A stretch of DNA of 64,000 nucleotides from Hassallia byssoidea VB512170 (GTDB lineage: Bacteria; Cyanobacteriota; Cyanobacteriia; Cyanobacteriales; Nostocaceae): NCBI RefSeq assembly GCF_000817785.2, contig NZ_JTCM02000003.1, positions 62,001 to 126,000 on the forward strand, read 5' to 3'. Below are positions 9,767 to 19,616 of this stretch, piece by piece (the stretch's first letter is position 1; every line of letters begins with the position of its first letter). Position numbers and translations under genes: made by a program. Under the pieces are notes generated by a model. It was not told the DNA's origin and made no database searches. It saw only the letters and a program-made list of their open reading frames with translations.

Positions 9767-12652
9767 TTATGCAGCTTTTTGAAAGATAGATTGCGATGCT
9801 TCGCCAATGAGTGTAAAAGCAGCCCAATTCAGTGGGTTGGGATGTTTTTCCTTAATCGTTAGCATCGCTTGGCGCAGGGCTTGGGCTTTGTTATCGCCTC
9901 GTTGTAGATTTTGATAAAACTCAACCATGAAGGAGGCAGTGGGAGCATCTGGAACTGACCACAGTGATGCAATCACACTTGGAACGCCTCTAGAAATAAA
10001 AGAGCGAGATAAGCCGATAACACCATCCCCGGTTAATCGTCCCTGTCCAGTGTTACAAGCACTCAGAACAACTAACTCAGCTTTTAGCATCTTTAAATTC
10101 ATGATTTCTGTAGCTGTAAGCCAACCATCATCTGTTCCTGACGGCGCTAAAGCGATCGCTCCTGGCACATTTAATTCATCAGCGTCATTGAGTAACCCGT
10201 GAGTTGCTAGATGAATAATCCCTGCTGTTGGCATCCGCTCGATAATAGCAACCTTAGTTGCTTCATCGCCTATAAATGCTTCGGTATTTAATAGGGGAGC
10301 GATTTGTCTGGCTTCTCTTTCTGCACCCGGAAGAGGAATCAACTGATGAGATTTAAAAAGCGGCATAATTGGATTACCTACCACCAATACATCCTGAAAC
10401 CCCACCTCTTGAACTCGTTGCTGGTGTCGGCGAGTTCGTTCTAGAACTTGGATGGAAGGAGCGGTGAGGATGGTGTGTTGTTGAATTAAATATTTACCTG
10501 AAGTATCTTGGAGAGCTGGGAAGGGAACAAGAAATAGGCTATTTTGGGGGATAAAAATGACCCGCTCATCTGCATCTTTTGGCAAAAGGTCAGCGATAGG
10601 TTCGATCAGGATTTGATAAAGTTGCTGTAATTGTTTGTTGTTTCCTTGAACAATTTCGTTATCACTATCCTTCCCATCTGAGTCAACAAAGCGCGTTCCC
10701 CTAACACCAATACATTGACGGGCGATCGCAACCAGATCTTCCAGAGATTTATTAAATTCCTGCAATAAAGGTTTGAGGTCAACTAGGCGAAAGGCAATTT
10801 CTCCAGTCGGTTTGATAACCCAAATTAATAAAGTTCTAGACCACAAAATAGAATATTCAACCAGTGTGCTATTTTGCTCTTTAGCAATTTGTTGAATCTG
10901 CTGGAGAGTGGGAGAAGTGATTTCTCTTTTTTCAGCTAATTGCCCCTCTAAGTCCTTGCTCAATAACTCTACGAGCGCCCTAGCTCGACCGCGTTCAGCA
11001 ATTTCCAAAGCAGCCAAGGGTTTCTCCTGGTCAATGAGGGCAGCTTGCAGTAGCTGGTAAGTTTTGGCTTGCTGCTCAAAGATTGATACTTTAAAGTCAT
11101 CACGGTCTTCCAATTTCCCCCGTACAGATTCCCAGAGCTTAATTCCCTCGCGCAGGTTGCGTTCTGCTTCCTCAATTTGACCTAAGTAGAGGAGAGCAAC
11201 TCCTATATCAGTTAGAGTACTCGCTTCCCCAGAATAGTTTCTAACTTCCCTCATGATTCCCAAACTCTGCTTGAACTCATTCAGAGCTTCGGTATATTTG
11301 CCTTGTGCAAGATAAATGCCTCCCCCAAAGCCAATAGAACCTCCTTTACCAATCTGATCCCCTAGTCTCTCCTTAAGTGTCAAACTCCTTTCGTTGTACT
11401 CCCACGCCCGATCTAAATTTCCTTGGTAATAGTAAATTTCAGCTAAAGCTTGTCGAGCATTGGCTTGCCCCTGTTCTTCACCTGTATTCTGAGCAATGTT
11501 CAAACTTTCTTGATAATTTTTTTCCGCTTCAGCTAAGTACCCTTTAACCGTGTAATAACTTCCCAGACCTTGCAGACTACGTACCTGCAACCAGCAAGCA
11601 TAATTACTATCTATTATTGTCTTGGCGATCGCCAAACTCTGCGAGTAGTAATTTTTCGCTTTCTCTTTCTGCAAGTGACCCAAGCCATCGTAACTCCTTC
11701 CCAGATCAAATAAAGCTTTAGCCTCTAAAAGGCGATTATTTAAATTTTTGGCAATGGTCAAAAGTTTATTGTTGCACTCTATTGCCTTGGCATAATTGCT
11801 CGTGTAGTTGTAGGAATCTTGCAAATGCTCTAGAGCATCCAGCTCTCCTTGGAGATTACCTGTTTCTTGGAAGATGACTTTAGCTTGCTCATAACGCCTA
11901 ATTGCCTCAGGAAAATTCCTCCCCTGTCCTGGAGCCCAATAATGAGCTTTTCCTATACAGGTTAGAGCAACTGCCTCTCCGTGACGATAGCCTATCTCAA
12001 GAGCAATTCCTAAACTCCTTGTGCAGATATCTATAGCTTTGCCTAAGTCCCAGCTATAGGGAGGATTATGAGATTGTCCTAAAGTATTGAGAATATCTAC
12101 AAGTAGTTTCTTACCAGCTTCGCCATCTATCTGTTCGGCGATCGCCAAACTCTGCTCGTAGTGATTTCTTGCTTTGTCTAAATTTCTTAAGCCTTGATAA
12201 TCAATTCCCAAATCGAATAGAGTTTCAGCCTCCAAAGAGCGATTTTTAAAGCTTTGCGCGATAACCAAAAGCCGCTTGCTTGACTCTATCGCCTTGGCAT
12301 ACTCATTTGTGTAACGGTAAAACAAACGTATATAGTACAGAAGCATCATTTCTATTTGCTGATAGCTTCTTTCCTGGCAGATTGTCAAAAGCTGCTCGTA
12401 GCAATTTATCGCCTTAGAAAACTCCTGACTTTCAAAGTTAGCATTTCTCAGGGTAACTAACAGATTAAAGACGACAATCTTTATTAAGCGATCGGAGGCT
12501 TCTGTGTAATTTCTTATTGCCAGATTTGTTGCATAATCTAGCATTGTTTGTACCAACCTAGCATCTATCAAGTTTTGGTTGGCTTGCAAAATAGCTGGTT
12601 CTTCACCATTAGCACAGTTTAGCAGCGCTTCAATCAGTTCTTCGTTGTCCAT
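9767..12652 (-). CDS. TPR repeat protein with C-terminal CHAT (caspase-like) protease domain
   Basis: 961 residues from the ATG at 12652, chosen because GGAG lies 10 bases upstream; an open frame reaches 12736 but lacks a ribosome site. Residues about 40-560 are tetratricopeptide repeats (for example EAETLFDLGIDYQGLRNLDK). The CHAT domain fills about 640-961, with the catalytic pair H818 in LATHGLLN and C866 in LSACNTGQGR. CHAT domains belong to the caspase/separase clan; some cleave gasdermins or CRISPR-associated targets. The TPRs probably sense or bind a partner. It is the first gene of a likely operon with the metacaspase-hydrolase. Confidence 0.92.
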   Translation of the reverse strand: MDNEELIEALLNCANGEEPAILQANQNLIDARLVQTMLDYATNLAIRNYTEASDRLIKIVVFNLLVTLRNANFESQEFSKAINCYEQLLTICQERSYQQIEMMLLYYIRLFYRYTNEYAKAIESSKRLLVIAQSFKNRSLEAETLFDLGIDYQGLRNLDKARNHYEQSLAIAEQIDGEAGKKLLVDILNTLGQSHNPPYSWDLGKAIDICTRSLGIALEIGYRHGEAVALTCIGKAHYWAPGQGRNFPEAIRRYEQAKVIFQETGNLQGELDALEHLQDSYNYTSNYAKAIECNNKLLTIAKNLNNRLLEAKALFDLGRSYDGLGHLQKEKAKNYYSQSLAIAKTIIDSNYACWLQVRSLQGLGSYYTVKGYLAEAEKNYQESLNIAQNTGEEQGQANARQALAEIYYYQGNLDRAWEYNERSLTLKERLGDQIGKGGSIGFGGGIYLAQGKYTEALNEFKQSLGIMREVRNYSGEASTLTDIGVALLYLGQIEEAERNLREGIKLWESVRGKLEDRDDFKVSIFEQQAKTYQLLQAALIDQEKPLAALEIAERGRARALVELLSKDLEGQLAEKREITSPTLQQIQQIAKEQNSTLVEYSILWSRTLLIWVIKPTGEIAFRLVDLKPLLQEFNKSLEDLVAIARQCIGVRGTRFVDSDGKDSDNEIVQGNNKQLQQLYQILIEPIADLLPKDADERVIFIPQNSLFLVPFPALQDTSGKYLIQQHTILTAPSIQVLERTRRHQQRVQEVGFQDVLVVGNPIMPLFKSHQLIPLPGAEREARQIAPLLNTEAFIGDEATKVAIIERMPTAGIIHLATHGLLNDADELNVPGAIALAPSGTDDGWLTATEIMNLKMLKAELVVLSACNTGQGRLTGDGVIGLSRSFISRGVPSVIASLWSVPDAPTASFMVEFYQNLQRGDNKAQALRQAMLTIKEKHPNPLNWAAFTLIGEASQSIFQKAA

Positions 12653-13471
12653 TGTTTTATTGCTCCTTAGTGTTGTAAACTCAGTTAATATTCCCTCTTG
12701 CATAAATACCAAAATGCCAGGTGGGACGGGTTGCAATTATCTGCTAAAATCCAACTTTCACTTGTGGAAAAAAACAGGTAGAATGAAACTGCTTCTTCAG
12801 GTCATCTATAACGTCAATGTAAATACCTCCTAGTTTTTTGATTATTTTTTGTGCAATCTGTACACACCTACAAATGCAAAAATGGTAATTTCGGAAAACA
12901 TGTTATTTGAAAAGTAAATATAATTAATTGGCGTTTAGACTAGTTACCGATGCAAAACTCCAAACCTTTACGGCAATTGATGTACATCAAATATAAGCGC
13001 ACCCACCCAAAACTTGAGTAGGGTTTTCATAGTACCTTTGAACTAAAAATGCCCCCAGAGCAATCAAGGATGCGATCTAGGGGAGAGTTGGGATTTTATC
13101 GTTAGGTTGGCTGGGGAATTCTCGCTCAGAATTTAACTATTATTAGTCGAAAAACTCTCAACAAAAAAATATCACCTTTTTGTTTGAACTTTTTACTATC
13201 AACTAAAAATGAATTTAATCAAATATTAGACTATCAAAAATAGCGAGTAAAATAGTTAAACCTAAATTTTTTATAGTGATATAGTTTACACATACAACTA
13301 TTGATTATTAACAAAGTTTTATATCTGATTTGTTCAACAGTTTCGCACCGGTAACTAGTCTAAACACCAAAAATTAATATGAAACGAAGTAATGGATAGC
13401 AATTTTGGGACAGGAGTAGGGATAAGGGCAAAACCTTTGCCCTTTCTCCCAATAAGTGCAATCAGCGCATC
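12653..13471. other. Intergenic region upstream of the CHAT gene and downstream of flv1
   Basis: About 820 bases without a gene. The first 270 should contain the promoter of the CHAT/metacaspase unit. The middle is the inverted-repeat-bounded element at 12930-13368. A 9-bp hairpin (13424-13444, arm AAGGGCAAA) lies just past the flv1 stop; it lacks a T-run. Confidence 0.55.
12930..13368. mobile_element. Candidate MITE with 30-bp terminal inverted repeats
   Basis: The two 30-bp ends (12930-12959 and 13339-13368) are inverted copies with 27 of 30 matches. They share GTTTAGACTAGTTACCG. The 439-bp interior is AT-rich and has no open frame of note. Flanks are AT-rich with ATTAAT-like sequence on both sides, but no clean target duplication can be fixed. 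The structure fits a non-autonomous DNA transposon; the transposase family is unknown. Confidence 0.6.
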
Positions 13472-15184
13472 CTAATAATGATTGCCCGATTTGCGATGGT
13501 GAACCGCAGTTACAGCATCCGGTTTGAGTAATTTTCCGTTGTCAACGGTGGCATACACAACCCAGTGATCGCCACATTCCATGCGTTGGTTGACAGAACA
13601 CTCAAGATATGCTGAAGCATCGGTGAGGACTAAACAGCCATTTTCGGCAATTTCTGTAGAAAAGCCGGAAAAGCGCTCTTCACCTGGGGCAAAAGATTTG
13701 CGGAAGTGCTTGACAAAATCTTGTTGATTGCCTTCGGCTAAGATGTTTAGGGCAAACTTACCCCCAGAATACATCAAAGATTCGATCGCTCGGTCTTTGG
13801 CAATACCAACGGTGATTCCCGGTGGGTTGAAGGTGGCTTGCGAAACCCAAGCACCTAACATCGCTGTGGAGACTTCTCCTTGCTTTGCCGTCAGGACGCA
13901 CAGCGAACCGACAATTCGACCTACAGCTTGTTCCACAGGAGTTACAGCTTGTTGGGGCAAACGCAATTTTTTCGCCTTTTTCAAAGTTTGGGCAAAGTCT
14001 GTACCGGTTTCTTCACACTGCTTGAGAATGACATCTGAGGGTTTGAACTTGACGCGCATCGTTTCAAATCCAAACCGATATCCAGCATCGCGAAGTTTCC
14101 CTTCTATTAAATCAAATGCTTCGCCACTCCAGCCATAGGAACCAAAGACACCGGCGAGTTTGCTGTTGTCACCAACGCCGAGGACAAGACCTAAAGCTGT
14201 TTGTACTGGGGTGGGTGCGTGTCCACCAAGAGTAGGAGAACCGATGATAAAACCATCTGCCTTTTCCACAGCAGCGCGAATTTCATCAGGTTCGGCAAAT
14301 TCGCAGTTGATTGATTCTACCGCGACACCACCTTTAGTTAATCCGAGAGCGATCGCTTGCGCTAAAGTTGCTGTATTGCCATAAGCTGAAGCATACAATA
14401 AAGCAACTGTTATCTCGCGACTCGTTTGTGAATGACTCCATTCTTCATAAGAATTGATCAGTTCGACAACACCGTAACGCACCAAAGGTCCGTGACCGGT
14501 GGCTATCATTCTCACTTGCAGTTCTGATAGTTTCTCCAAAACTGCTTGTACGTGAGTTGCATGAGGCGCCATCAAACAGTCATAATAATACCGCTGATCT
14601 TCTTTTAAAGCTTCGCGGTTTTCATCAAAAACTTGCTCCCCACAGATATGAGTTGCAAATAACTTATCTGTGTAGAGAATTTGCGTTTGTTGGTCGTAGG
14701 TACAAAGACCGGCGGGCCATCTTGGACTAGGTGTCGGAACAAATTTTAAAACATGACCCTTACCTAAATCTAAAGTTTCTTTCCCCCGCATGACGATGAT
14801 TTTTAAATCTCGGTCTGGGAAAGTAGTACGCAAATCTCCCGCTGCTGGTAACGAACAGACAAAAGTAATTTGCGGTGCAACTTCTAACAGCGCTTTGAAA
14901 GTGGCGATACGGTTAGGACTAAAGTGACCTAAAATTACATAATCCAGCTTTTTAAAGTCGAGAGAATGCCGCAATCCTTCCAGAAAAATGTCAGTGAAGG
15001 TTTCTGCTGGTGGGTCAACAAGTGCAATTTTATCACCTTCGATTAAATAGCAATTGGAAGTTGTACCTCTTTCCAATGCATATTCAATTTCAAACCGCAG
15101 ACGCGACCAGCTACGCGCTCTCATTACTGTAGTGTTTGTGGCGATCGGTAAAACTTGAACGTCACGGGGTTTGGAATCGCTCAT
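13472..15184 (-). CDS. flv1: Flavodiiron protein Flv1-type (diflavin flavoprotein)
   Basis: 570 residues in three domains: metallo-beta-lactamase-like (about 1-260), flavodoxin-like (about 265-405) and flavin reductase (about 425-570), the extra domain of photosynthetic flavodiirons. The iron-ligand motif is degenerate: where Flv3 has HTEPDH this protein has H87-FSPNR, so Glu, Asp and the second His are replaced by Ser89, Asn91 and Arg92; HWPD is replaced by RWPA. That pattern marks Flv1-type subunits. With Flv3 it reduces oxygen to water with photosynthetic electrons, protecting photosystem I, or nitrogenase in heterocysts. No Shine-Dalgarno is evident. Adjacency to flv3 resembles the heterocyst Flv1B/Flv3B arrangement of Anabaena, but vegetative versus heterocyst type cannot be settled here. 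Confidence 0.9.
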   Translation of the reverse strand: MSDSKPRDVQVLPIATNTTVMRARSWSRLRFEIEYALERGTTSNCYLIEGDKIALVDPPAETFTDIFLEGLRHSLDFKKLDYVILGHFSPNRIATFKALLEVAPQITFVCSLPAAGDLRTTFPDRDLKIIVMRGKETLDLGKGHVLKFVPTPSPRWPAGLCTYDQQTQILYTDKLFATHICGEQVFDENREALKEDQRYYYDCLMAPHATHVQAVLEKLSELQVRMIATGHGPLVRYGVVELINSYEEWSHSQTSREITVALLYASAYGNTATLAQAIALGLTKGGVAVESINCEFAEPDEIRAAVEKADGFIIGSPTLGGHAPTPVQTALGLVLGVGDNSKLAGVFGSYGWSGEAFDLIEGKLRDAGYRFGFETMRVKFKPSDVILKQCEETGTDFAQTLKKAKKLRLPQQAVTPVEQAVGRIVGSLCVLTAKQGEVSTAMLGAWVSQATFNPPGITVGIAKDRAIESLMYSGGKFALNILAEGNQQDFVKHFRKSFAPGEERFSGFSTEIAENGCLVLTDASAYLECSVNQRMECGDHWVVYATVDNGKLLKPDAVTAVHHRKSGNHY

Positions 15185-15217
15185 AGGTGTGGAGTGAAGG
15201 GTGAGATAGCTTTTGAG

Positions 15218-15334
15218 TGATGGGGGGAGGGGGAGAGGGGGGGAGGGGGAGATGGGGGGATGGGGAGAGGGGGGGAGGGGGAGATGGGGGGATGGGGAGA
15301 TGGGGGGATGGGGAGATGGGGGGATGGGGGAATA
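15218..15334. repeat. G-rich polypurine tract between flv3 and flv1
   Basis: About 115 bases of G and A with few T, built from GGGGAGATGGGG-like units on the plus strand. It is followed by a pyrimidine stretch of CTCCTTGT units (15339-15430). Both flavodiiron genes are transcribed through it on the minus strand, so the spacer RNA is C-rich first. It could form unusual DNA structure. Confidence 0.7.
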
Positions 15335-15455
15335 AATTTCTCCTTGTCTCCTTGTCTTCTTGTCTCCCTTGTCCCCCTTGTCCCCCTTGTCTCCTTGTCT
15401 CCTTGTCTCCTTGTCCCCTTGTCTCCCCAGTCCCCCAGTCCCCAGTCCCTAGTTC

Positions 15456-17174
15456 CTAGTAGTAATTACCTACTTTGCGGTGGCGAACTGCGGTGAGTCC
15501 TTCGGGTTTGGAAACGCGACCGTTTTCGACGGTGCAGTAAAGAATCCAGTGGTCGCTGCATTCCATGCTGCTGACAACTTCACATTCCATGTATGCTAAA
15601 GCATCGGTGAGAATGGGGGAACCGTTTTTCGCGCTTTGGGTTTTCACGCCGGCAAAGCGATCGGCACCAGGAGGTAGACGCTTGAGGAAGTGCTTTTTCA
15701 GGTCTTGATAATTTCCTTCTTCTAAGGCATTGAGGACGAAGCGATCGCCTATTTGCAATAATGATTCCATTGCTCTATCTTTGGCAACGGCGATTGTAAA
15801 TCCTAATGGTTGCAAACTCGCTTGTGCTACCCAAGATGCCAACATTGCACTGCTGACATCACCTTTTTTGGCGGTGAGAATATACAATCCGCTGCTAATG
15901 CGTCCCAGCGCTTTTTCCATGTTGACATCAAGAGATTTAATCTGCTTGATGTTGCGTTCCCGCATCAACAATTGTCCCAAATCTGTACCGGCTTCTTCAC
16001 ACAATTGGTAAGTAGCTGCGGTGGGTTCACCTTTAATCCGAATTGCGGGAAAGGCTTCTTTGACACTCAAATCGATGAATTTTCTCCGGAGGGTGTCAAT
16101 TGGTTCGTCATCCCCACCGTAAGATTCAAAGAGTCCGACTTTTTGCTTGTTGTTGGCGACAACTAAAAGCGAATTAATCGCCGCTTGAGCTGCAACGGCT
16201 GCGGTTGGCGGCATTCCGATAATTATACCAGATGCTCTACCTGCCAGTTCTTGAATTTCTTGGATTTCCGCACTGGATAAGTCCATCATTTCGACGGCTA
16301 CCCCAGTTTTTTGGACTCCTTCATTAATCGACATGGCGAGGCGATCGCTATAGCCGTAGTCTGAGACGTAAAATAAAGCTACGGTTGTTTGCGCTTCTGC
16401 TTGGATTTGGCTCCAGCTTTGGTAGCGTTCTGTGAGAAAATCAAGGTTGTGGTGGAGTAAGGGTCCGTGACCGTTGGCGATGATGTTGATTTTTCCTAGT
16501 TCGCTCATTCTCTTCATTGCATTCAGCAAAGAGCGGGCGTTGGGACCCATCAAGCAATCGTAGTAAAATCGAAAGTCAGCTTCTATTGCTTCTAAATCTT
16601 CGTCAAAGGTACGCTCGTCGCAAAAGTGCATCCCAAAAGCATCACAGGTGAAGAGAGTTTGGGTTTTGCGATCGTAGCTGAATATTGTATCGGGCCAGTG
16701 CAAGTTAGGCGCACTCACGAATTCTATGACGTGTCCGTTGCCTAAGTCAACGCGATCGCCACTTTTAACAATTCGCTTGGAAAAAGGATCGTGTACCAAG
16801 CCTTCAAGAAATTGTAGGGCAATTTTTGAACCTAAAACGGTTGCTCTGGGCGCTAATTGCAAAACTTCTTCCACCAAGCCGCTGTGGTCTGGCTCTGTGT
16901 GGCTGATTATGATATAATCAATTGCCTTGGGGTTGATTAAACCTTTGAGCGTGTCTAAATACAGCTTTTCAAACTTCCGGTGGGAAGTATCAACTAATGC
17001 GGTTTGCTGACCGCGAATTAGATATGAGTTGTAAGTTGTACCGTTTTGCAAACCGAATTCGATGTCGAAGCGATCGCGGTCCCAATCAAGAGAACGAATC
17101 GCTGTTGTATTCGGGGCAATTTCTACAGTTTGTATAGTTAGCCGTTTTTGAGCATTTTCGGCGATCGCTACCAT
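15456..17174 (-). CDS. flv3: Flavodiiron protein Flv3-type (diflavin flavoprotein)
   Basis: 572 residues with the same three domains as the neighbouring Flv1. The diiron ligands are intact: H92, E94, D96 and H97 in SHTEPDHSG, then HWPDTIFSY, CDAFGMHF and NGHGPLLHH. The sequence FDIEFGLQNGTTYNS is typical of Flv3. It is expected to be the catalytic partner in an Flv1/Flv3 hetero-oligomer reducing oxygen to water in the stroma-like cytoplasm. The ATG at 17174 is preceded 7 bases upstream by GGAG. It lies upstream of flv1 with a 271-bp low-complexity spacer, so cotranscription is possible but not certain. Confidence 0.92.
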   Translation of the reverse strand: MVAIAENAQKRLTIQTVEIAPNTTAIRSLDWDRDRFDIEFGLQNGTTYNSYLIRGQQTALVDTSHRKFEKLYLDTLKGLINPKAIDYIIISHTEPDHSGLVEEVLQLAPRATVLGSKIALQFLEGLVHDPFSKRIVKSGDRVDLGNGHVIEFVSAPNLHWPDTIFSYDRKTQTLFTCDAFGMHFCDERTFDEDLEAIEADFRFYYDCLMGPNARSLLNAMKRMSELGKINIIANGHGPLLHHNLDFLTERYQSWSQIQAEAQTTVALFYVSDYGYSDRLAMSINEGVQKTGVAVEMMDLSSAEIQEIQELAGRASGIIIGMPPTAAVAAQAAINSLLVVANNKQKVGLFESYGGDDEPIDTLRRKFIDLSVKEAFPAIRIKGEPTAATYQLCEEAGTDLGQLLMRERNIKQIKSLDVNMEKALGRISSGLYILTAKKGDVSSAMLASWVAQASLQPLGFTIAVAKDRAMESLLQIGDRFVLNALEEGNYQDLKKHFLKRLPPGADRFAGVKTQSAKNGSPILTDALAYMECEVVSSMECSDHWILYCTVENGRVSKPEGLTAVRHRKVGNYY

Positions 17175-17597
17175 TATTCGTCTCCGAACGCAAATATCAG
17201 TATTTTTCTCTCTTTTTATTTTGCATGTAAATTTTTTTTAAAGTTGTAATAAAAAGCATAAATTATGTAATTGCAAAAGTAGCAAATATTGCTCTTTTTC
17301 AGCAGACTTTTTTACGATAATATTTTCATAACAAAAAGCAGAAACTAATCAAGCCAATTTGTATCTAATGTGCACGCTTATCTTCCATGTTTATCAACTG
17401 AAACATTGTATTATAAGGCATAGATAATAAAACTTATTTTGTAATTTAAGCTTCAAAAGTTAATAAATTGGGTAATGGGTAATGGGTAATGGGTAATCGG
17501 TAATCGGTAATGGGTAAAACGCACATCACTATTCCCAATTCCCAATTACCAATTCCCAATTCCCAATTACCAATTCCCAATTCCCAATTTTCAATTT
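17175..17597. other. flv3 upstream region with heptanucleotide repeats
   Basis: AT-rich sequence next to flv3 should carry its promoter; I could not find a confident NtcA or other operator. Two STRR blocks fill the distal half: GGGTAAT units at 17470-17518 and CCCAATT/ACCAATT units at 17531-17600, the second roughly the complement of the first. Confidence 0.6.
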
Positions 17598-17600
17598 TCA
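17470..17600. repeat. STRR: opposed GGGTAAT and CCCAATT heptamer blocks
   Basis: Seven copies of a GGGTAAT-like heptamer are followed by about nine CCAATTN-type heptamers. The blocks can pair as an imperfect long hairpin just beyond the stop of the small membrane-protein gene. Confidence 0.75.
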
Positions 17601-18041
17601 AAGAAAACGGATAGTTAAATGATGTGAAAATGCCGTCTGCACGATCGCACCCAAGGCTAAACCTGCTAAAGAAAAGATACTCGTCAGAAAAAAAGTTTGC
17701 CGTTCTCCCAAACCCGACCCTTGAAGGTCTATTCTTAATAATATGTTCGCGCAGATGATTAACAAGGTATCAAGAAATACTTTAAACCAAGCGATCATCA
17801 CAAAGAACAAGAAAGCAGCTAAAACCGAAAAGGCGAAAGTTCTAGTATCCGATCTAAAGAAAATAATAGAATAATCTGCAATCTTCAACCAGGGAGTTGT
17901 CAAGGCTGATAGCAAAAACAAGATAGCTGTGACTACTGTCAACCAAACATACCAAGGTGAATGTGCTTGCGATATCAACCAGCCCAAGCTACCGTAGGCA
18001 AGAACCACTAACGTCAGGGAAACCCAAAGAAAACTTTTCAT
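17598..18041 (-). CDS. Small four-helix membrane protein, unknown function
   Basis: 147 residues from ATG at 18041 ([14 protein letters not shown]). The open frame extends upstream only to a TTG at 18092 with no ribosome site, so the ATG is preferred. Four hydrophobic segments cover almost all of it (about 5-25, 30-50, 68-100 and 118-138). No motif is recognised. It is convergent with nothing close and stands between repeats and the divergent cruF gene. Confidence 0.6.
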   Translation of the reverse strand: MKSFLWVSLTLVVLAYGSLGWLISQAHSPWYVWLTVVTAILFLLSALTTPWLKIADYSIIFFRSDTRTFAFSVLAAFLFFVMIAWFKVFLDTLLIICANILLRIDLQGSGLGERQTFFLTSIFSLAGLALGAIVQTAFSHHLTIRFL

Positions 18042-18469
18042 ACATTGACATCGGTTGATTTCCCAATACCATATCAACTCATTATTCCACAACTATCTGC
18101 TCTGCTGCAAGCAAAGCTTTTGGGCTACTTGACAATTGGCTCATTTTATGAATGAAACATTAGCTGCGATCGAACGGCGTAGTCGATGTCTAAACGGATT
18201 TATCTGTCTTGAGGTGGGGTTTAAAACTCCTGAATTCTGACTTTAGAAAGATTGAATTCTTTGTTGATAAATTTTTACTTGAATGATTTAAACTATATGT
18301 TTAACATCTTGTGTATTTTCCCTTCAATCAATAGGATCGTATGCTCTGCCAAAGAAAAACAAACAAGTTTACAGACAATTAGCCCTCAAATTAGTTAAAT
18401 ATGTTCTTAAACATTTGTAAACTGTTAGCAGCGAAGTAGCCGCGTGTCACGTCTTGTTAGGGAATTATC
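18042..18469. other. Divergent region upstream of cruF
   Basis: About 430 AT-rich bases likely holding the cruF promoter. A 30-codon frame (18148-18240) has no ribosome site and no resemblance, so it is not called. AGGGA lies 7 bases before the cruF ATG. Confidence 0.5.
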
Positions 18470-19375
18470 ATGAGACAACTTGTTATTGTTGAGCGCGTAT
18501 GCCTCATCGGTCATATTTTATCCAAGGTTTTTGGACTGCTTGGTATACTACTGGTCATACCTAATGCCGAAGTAATTTTGAATTTAGGCACTGTTGGAGA
18601 GACTGCGATGCAGTCGAGTATGGCTAACGGCGGTGTAGTTGATATTATATTAGGTACGGTAGCTGTCAGTATTTTCGCTTATAGAGTTTTGGGATTGCGA
18701 AATTGGTTAGCATTCATGCTGCCATCAGTGTTTATCTCTGTAGGAAGTGAACTGCTGGGAACTAGCACAGGATTTCCATTTGGTGATTATAGCTACTTAA
18801 GTGGGTTGGGCTATAAAATTGCCGGGTTAGTACCGTTTACAATTCCTATATCCTGGTTTTATGTTGGTCTTTCGGCGTACTTAATCGCCAGAGCCGGTTT
18901 GCAAGTAGCCGAAAAACCAAGTATAGTGCGTCACATTGCTGCTATAGCGGTGGGTGCTTTGTTATTCACCTGCTGGGACTTCGCTTTAGAGCCAGGTATG
19001 AGTCAAACCGCTTTTCCGTTTTGGTATTGGGAAAAACCAGGAGCTTTCTTTGGGACACCTTACCAAAACTATGCAGGTTGGTTTGGTACAAGTGCTTTAT
19101 TTATGACTGTAACAGCACTATTGTGGAGAAATGCGTCGATAAAATTAGAGCGATCGCAACTCAACGTTCCTTTAATCGTTTATATCAGCAATTTTGTCTT
19201 CGCCGCTGGACTCAGCTTAGGATCTGGGTTTGCGATTCCAGTTTTGCTCGGCTTCTTCGGTGGTGTAGTTCCAGCTGTGTCTCTATGGTGGAGAACTGCA
19301 AATACATCCTCGCAAACAGCTGTTGAAGCAAACACAGAAATGCAAGTCGCTCCAGTCAAAGTTGCTTTGAAGTAG
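18470..19375 (+). CDS. cruF: Carotenoid hydratase CruF
   Basis: 301-residue membrane protein of the carotenoid biosynthesis (DUF422/CruF) family, which hydrates the 1',2' double bond of gamma-carotene derivatives toward myxol. About eight hydrophobic segments. The motif STGFPFGDYSYLSGLGYKI and the following VPFTIPISWFYVGL are family hallmarks, as is the TCWDFALEPGM segment. An AGGGA element precedes the ATG. The next gene on the same strand is a CruG-type glycosyltransferase, the enzyme that glycosylates the 2'-hydroxyl formed later in the pathway, which supports the call. The two are separated by 241 bp of repeats. Confidence 0.92.
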   Translation: MRQLVIVERVCLIGHILSKVFGLLGILLVIPNAEVILNLGTVGETAMQSSMANGGVVDIILGTVAVSIFAYRVLGLRNWLAFMLPSVFISVGSELLGTSTGFPFGDYSYLSGLGYKIAGLVPFTIPISWFYVGLSAYLIARAGLQVAEKPSIVRHIAAIAVGALLFTCWDFALEPGMSQTAFPFWYWEKPGAFFGTPYQNYAGWFGTSALFMTVTALLWRNASIKLERSQLNVPLIVYISNFVFAAGLSLGSGFAIPVLLGFFGGVVPAVSLWWRTANTSSQTAVEANTEMQVAPVKVALK

Positions 19376-19616
19376 AAACAAGGGGAGTGGGGGAAGCGTG
19401 GTGTGGGGGAAGCGTGGTGTGGGGAGACAAGGGAGACAAGGGGAGGACACTTCCGTGCGGGGGTGGAGGAGTAAGGAACGTGTCCGTGGACAAGGGAGAC
19501 AAGGGGACAAGCAGAATAACTCCTAACTCCTAACTCCTAACTCTTAACTCCTCCCCATTCCCCATTCCCCACTCCCCATTCCCCACTCCCCATTCCCCAT
19601 TACCCATTCCCCAATT
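19376..19616. repeat. Low-complexity repeats between cruF and cruG
   Basis: Contains GGGGAAGCGTGGTGT units (from 19388), GACAAGGG units, TCCTAAC heptamers (19519-19550) and CCCCATT/CCCCACT heptamers (19551-19613). The repeats run right up to the cruG start codon. Confidence 0.75.

Noticed and set aside
15217-15496. Glycine/serine/proline-rich frames
   Set aside because: They are translations of the purine and pyrimidine tracts.
18148-18240. 30-codon frame upstream of cruF
   Set aside because: No ribosome site and no recognisable product.
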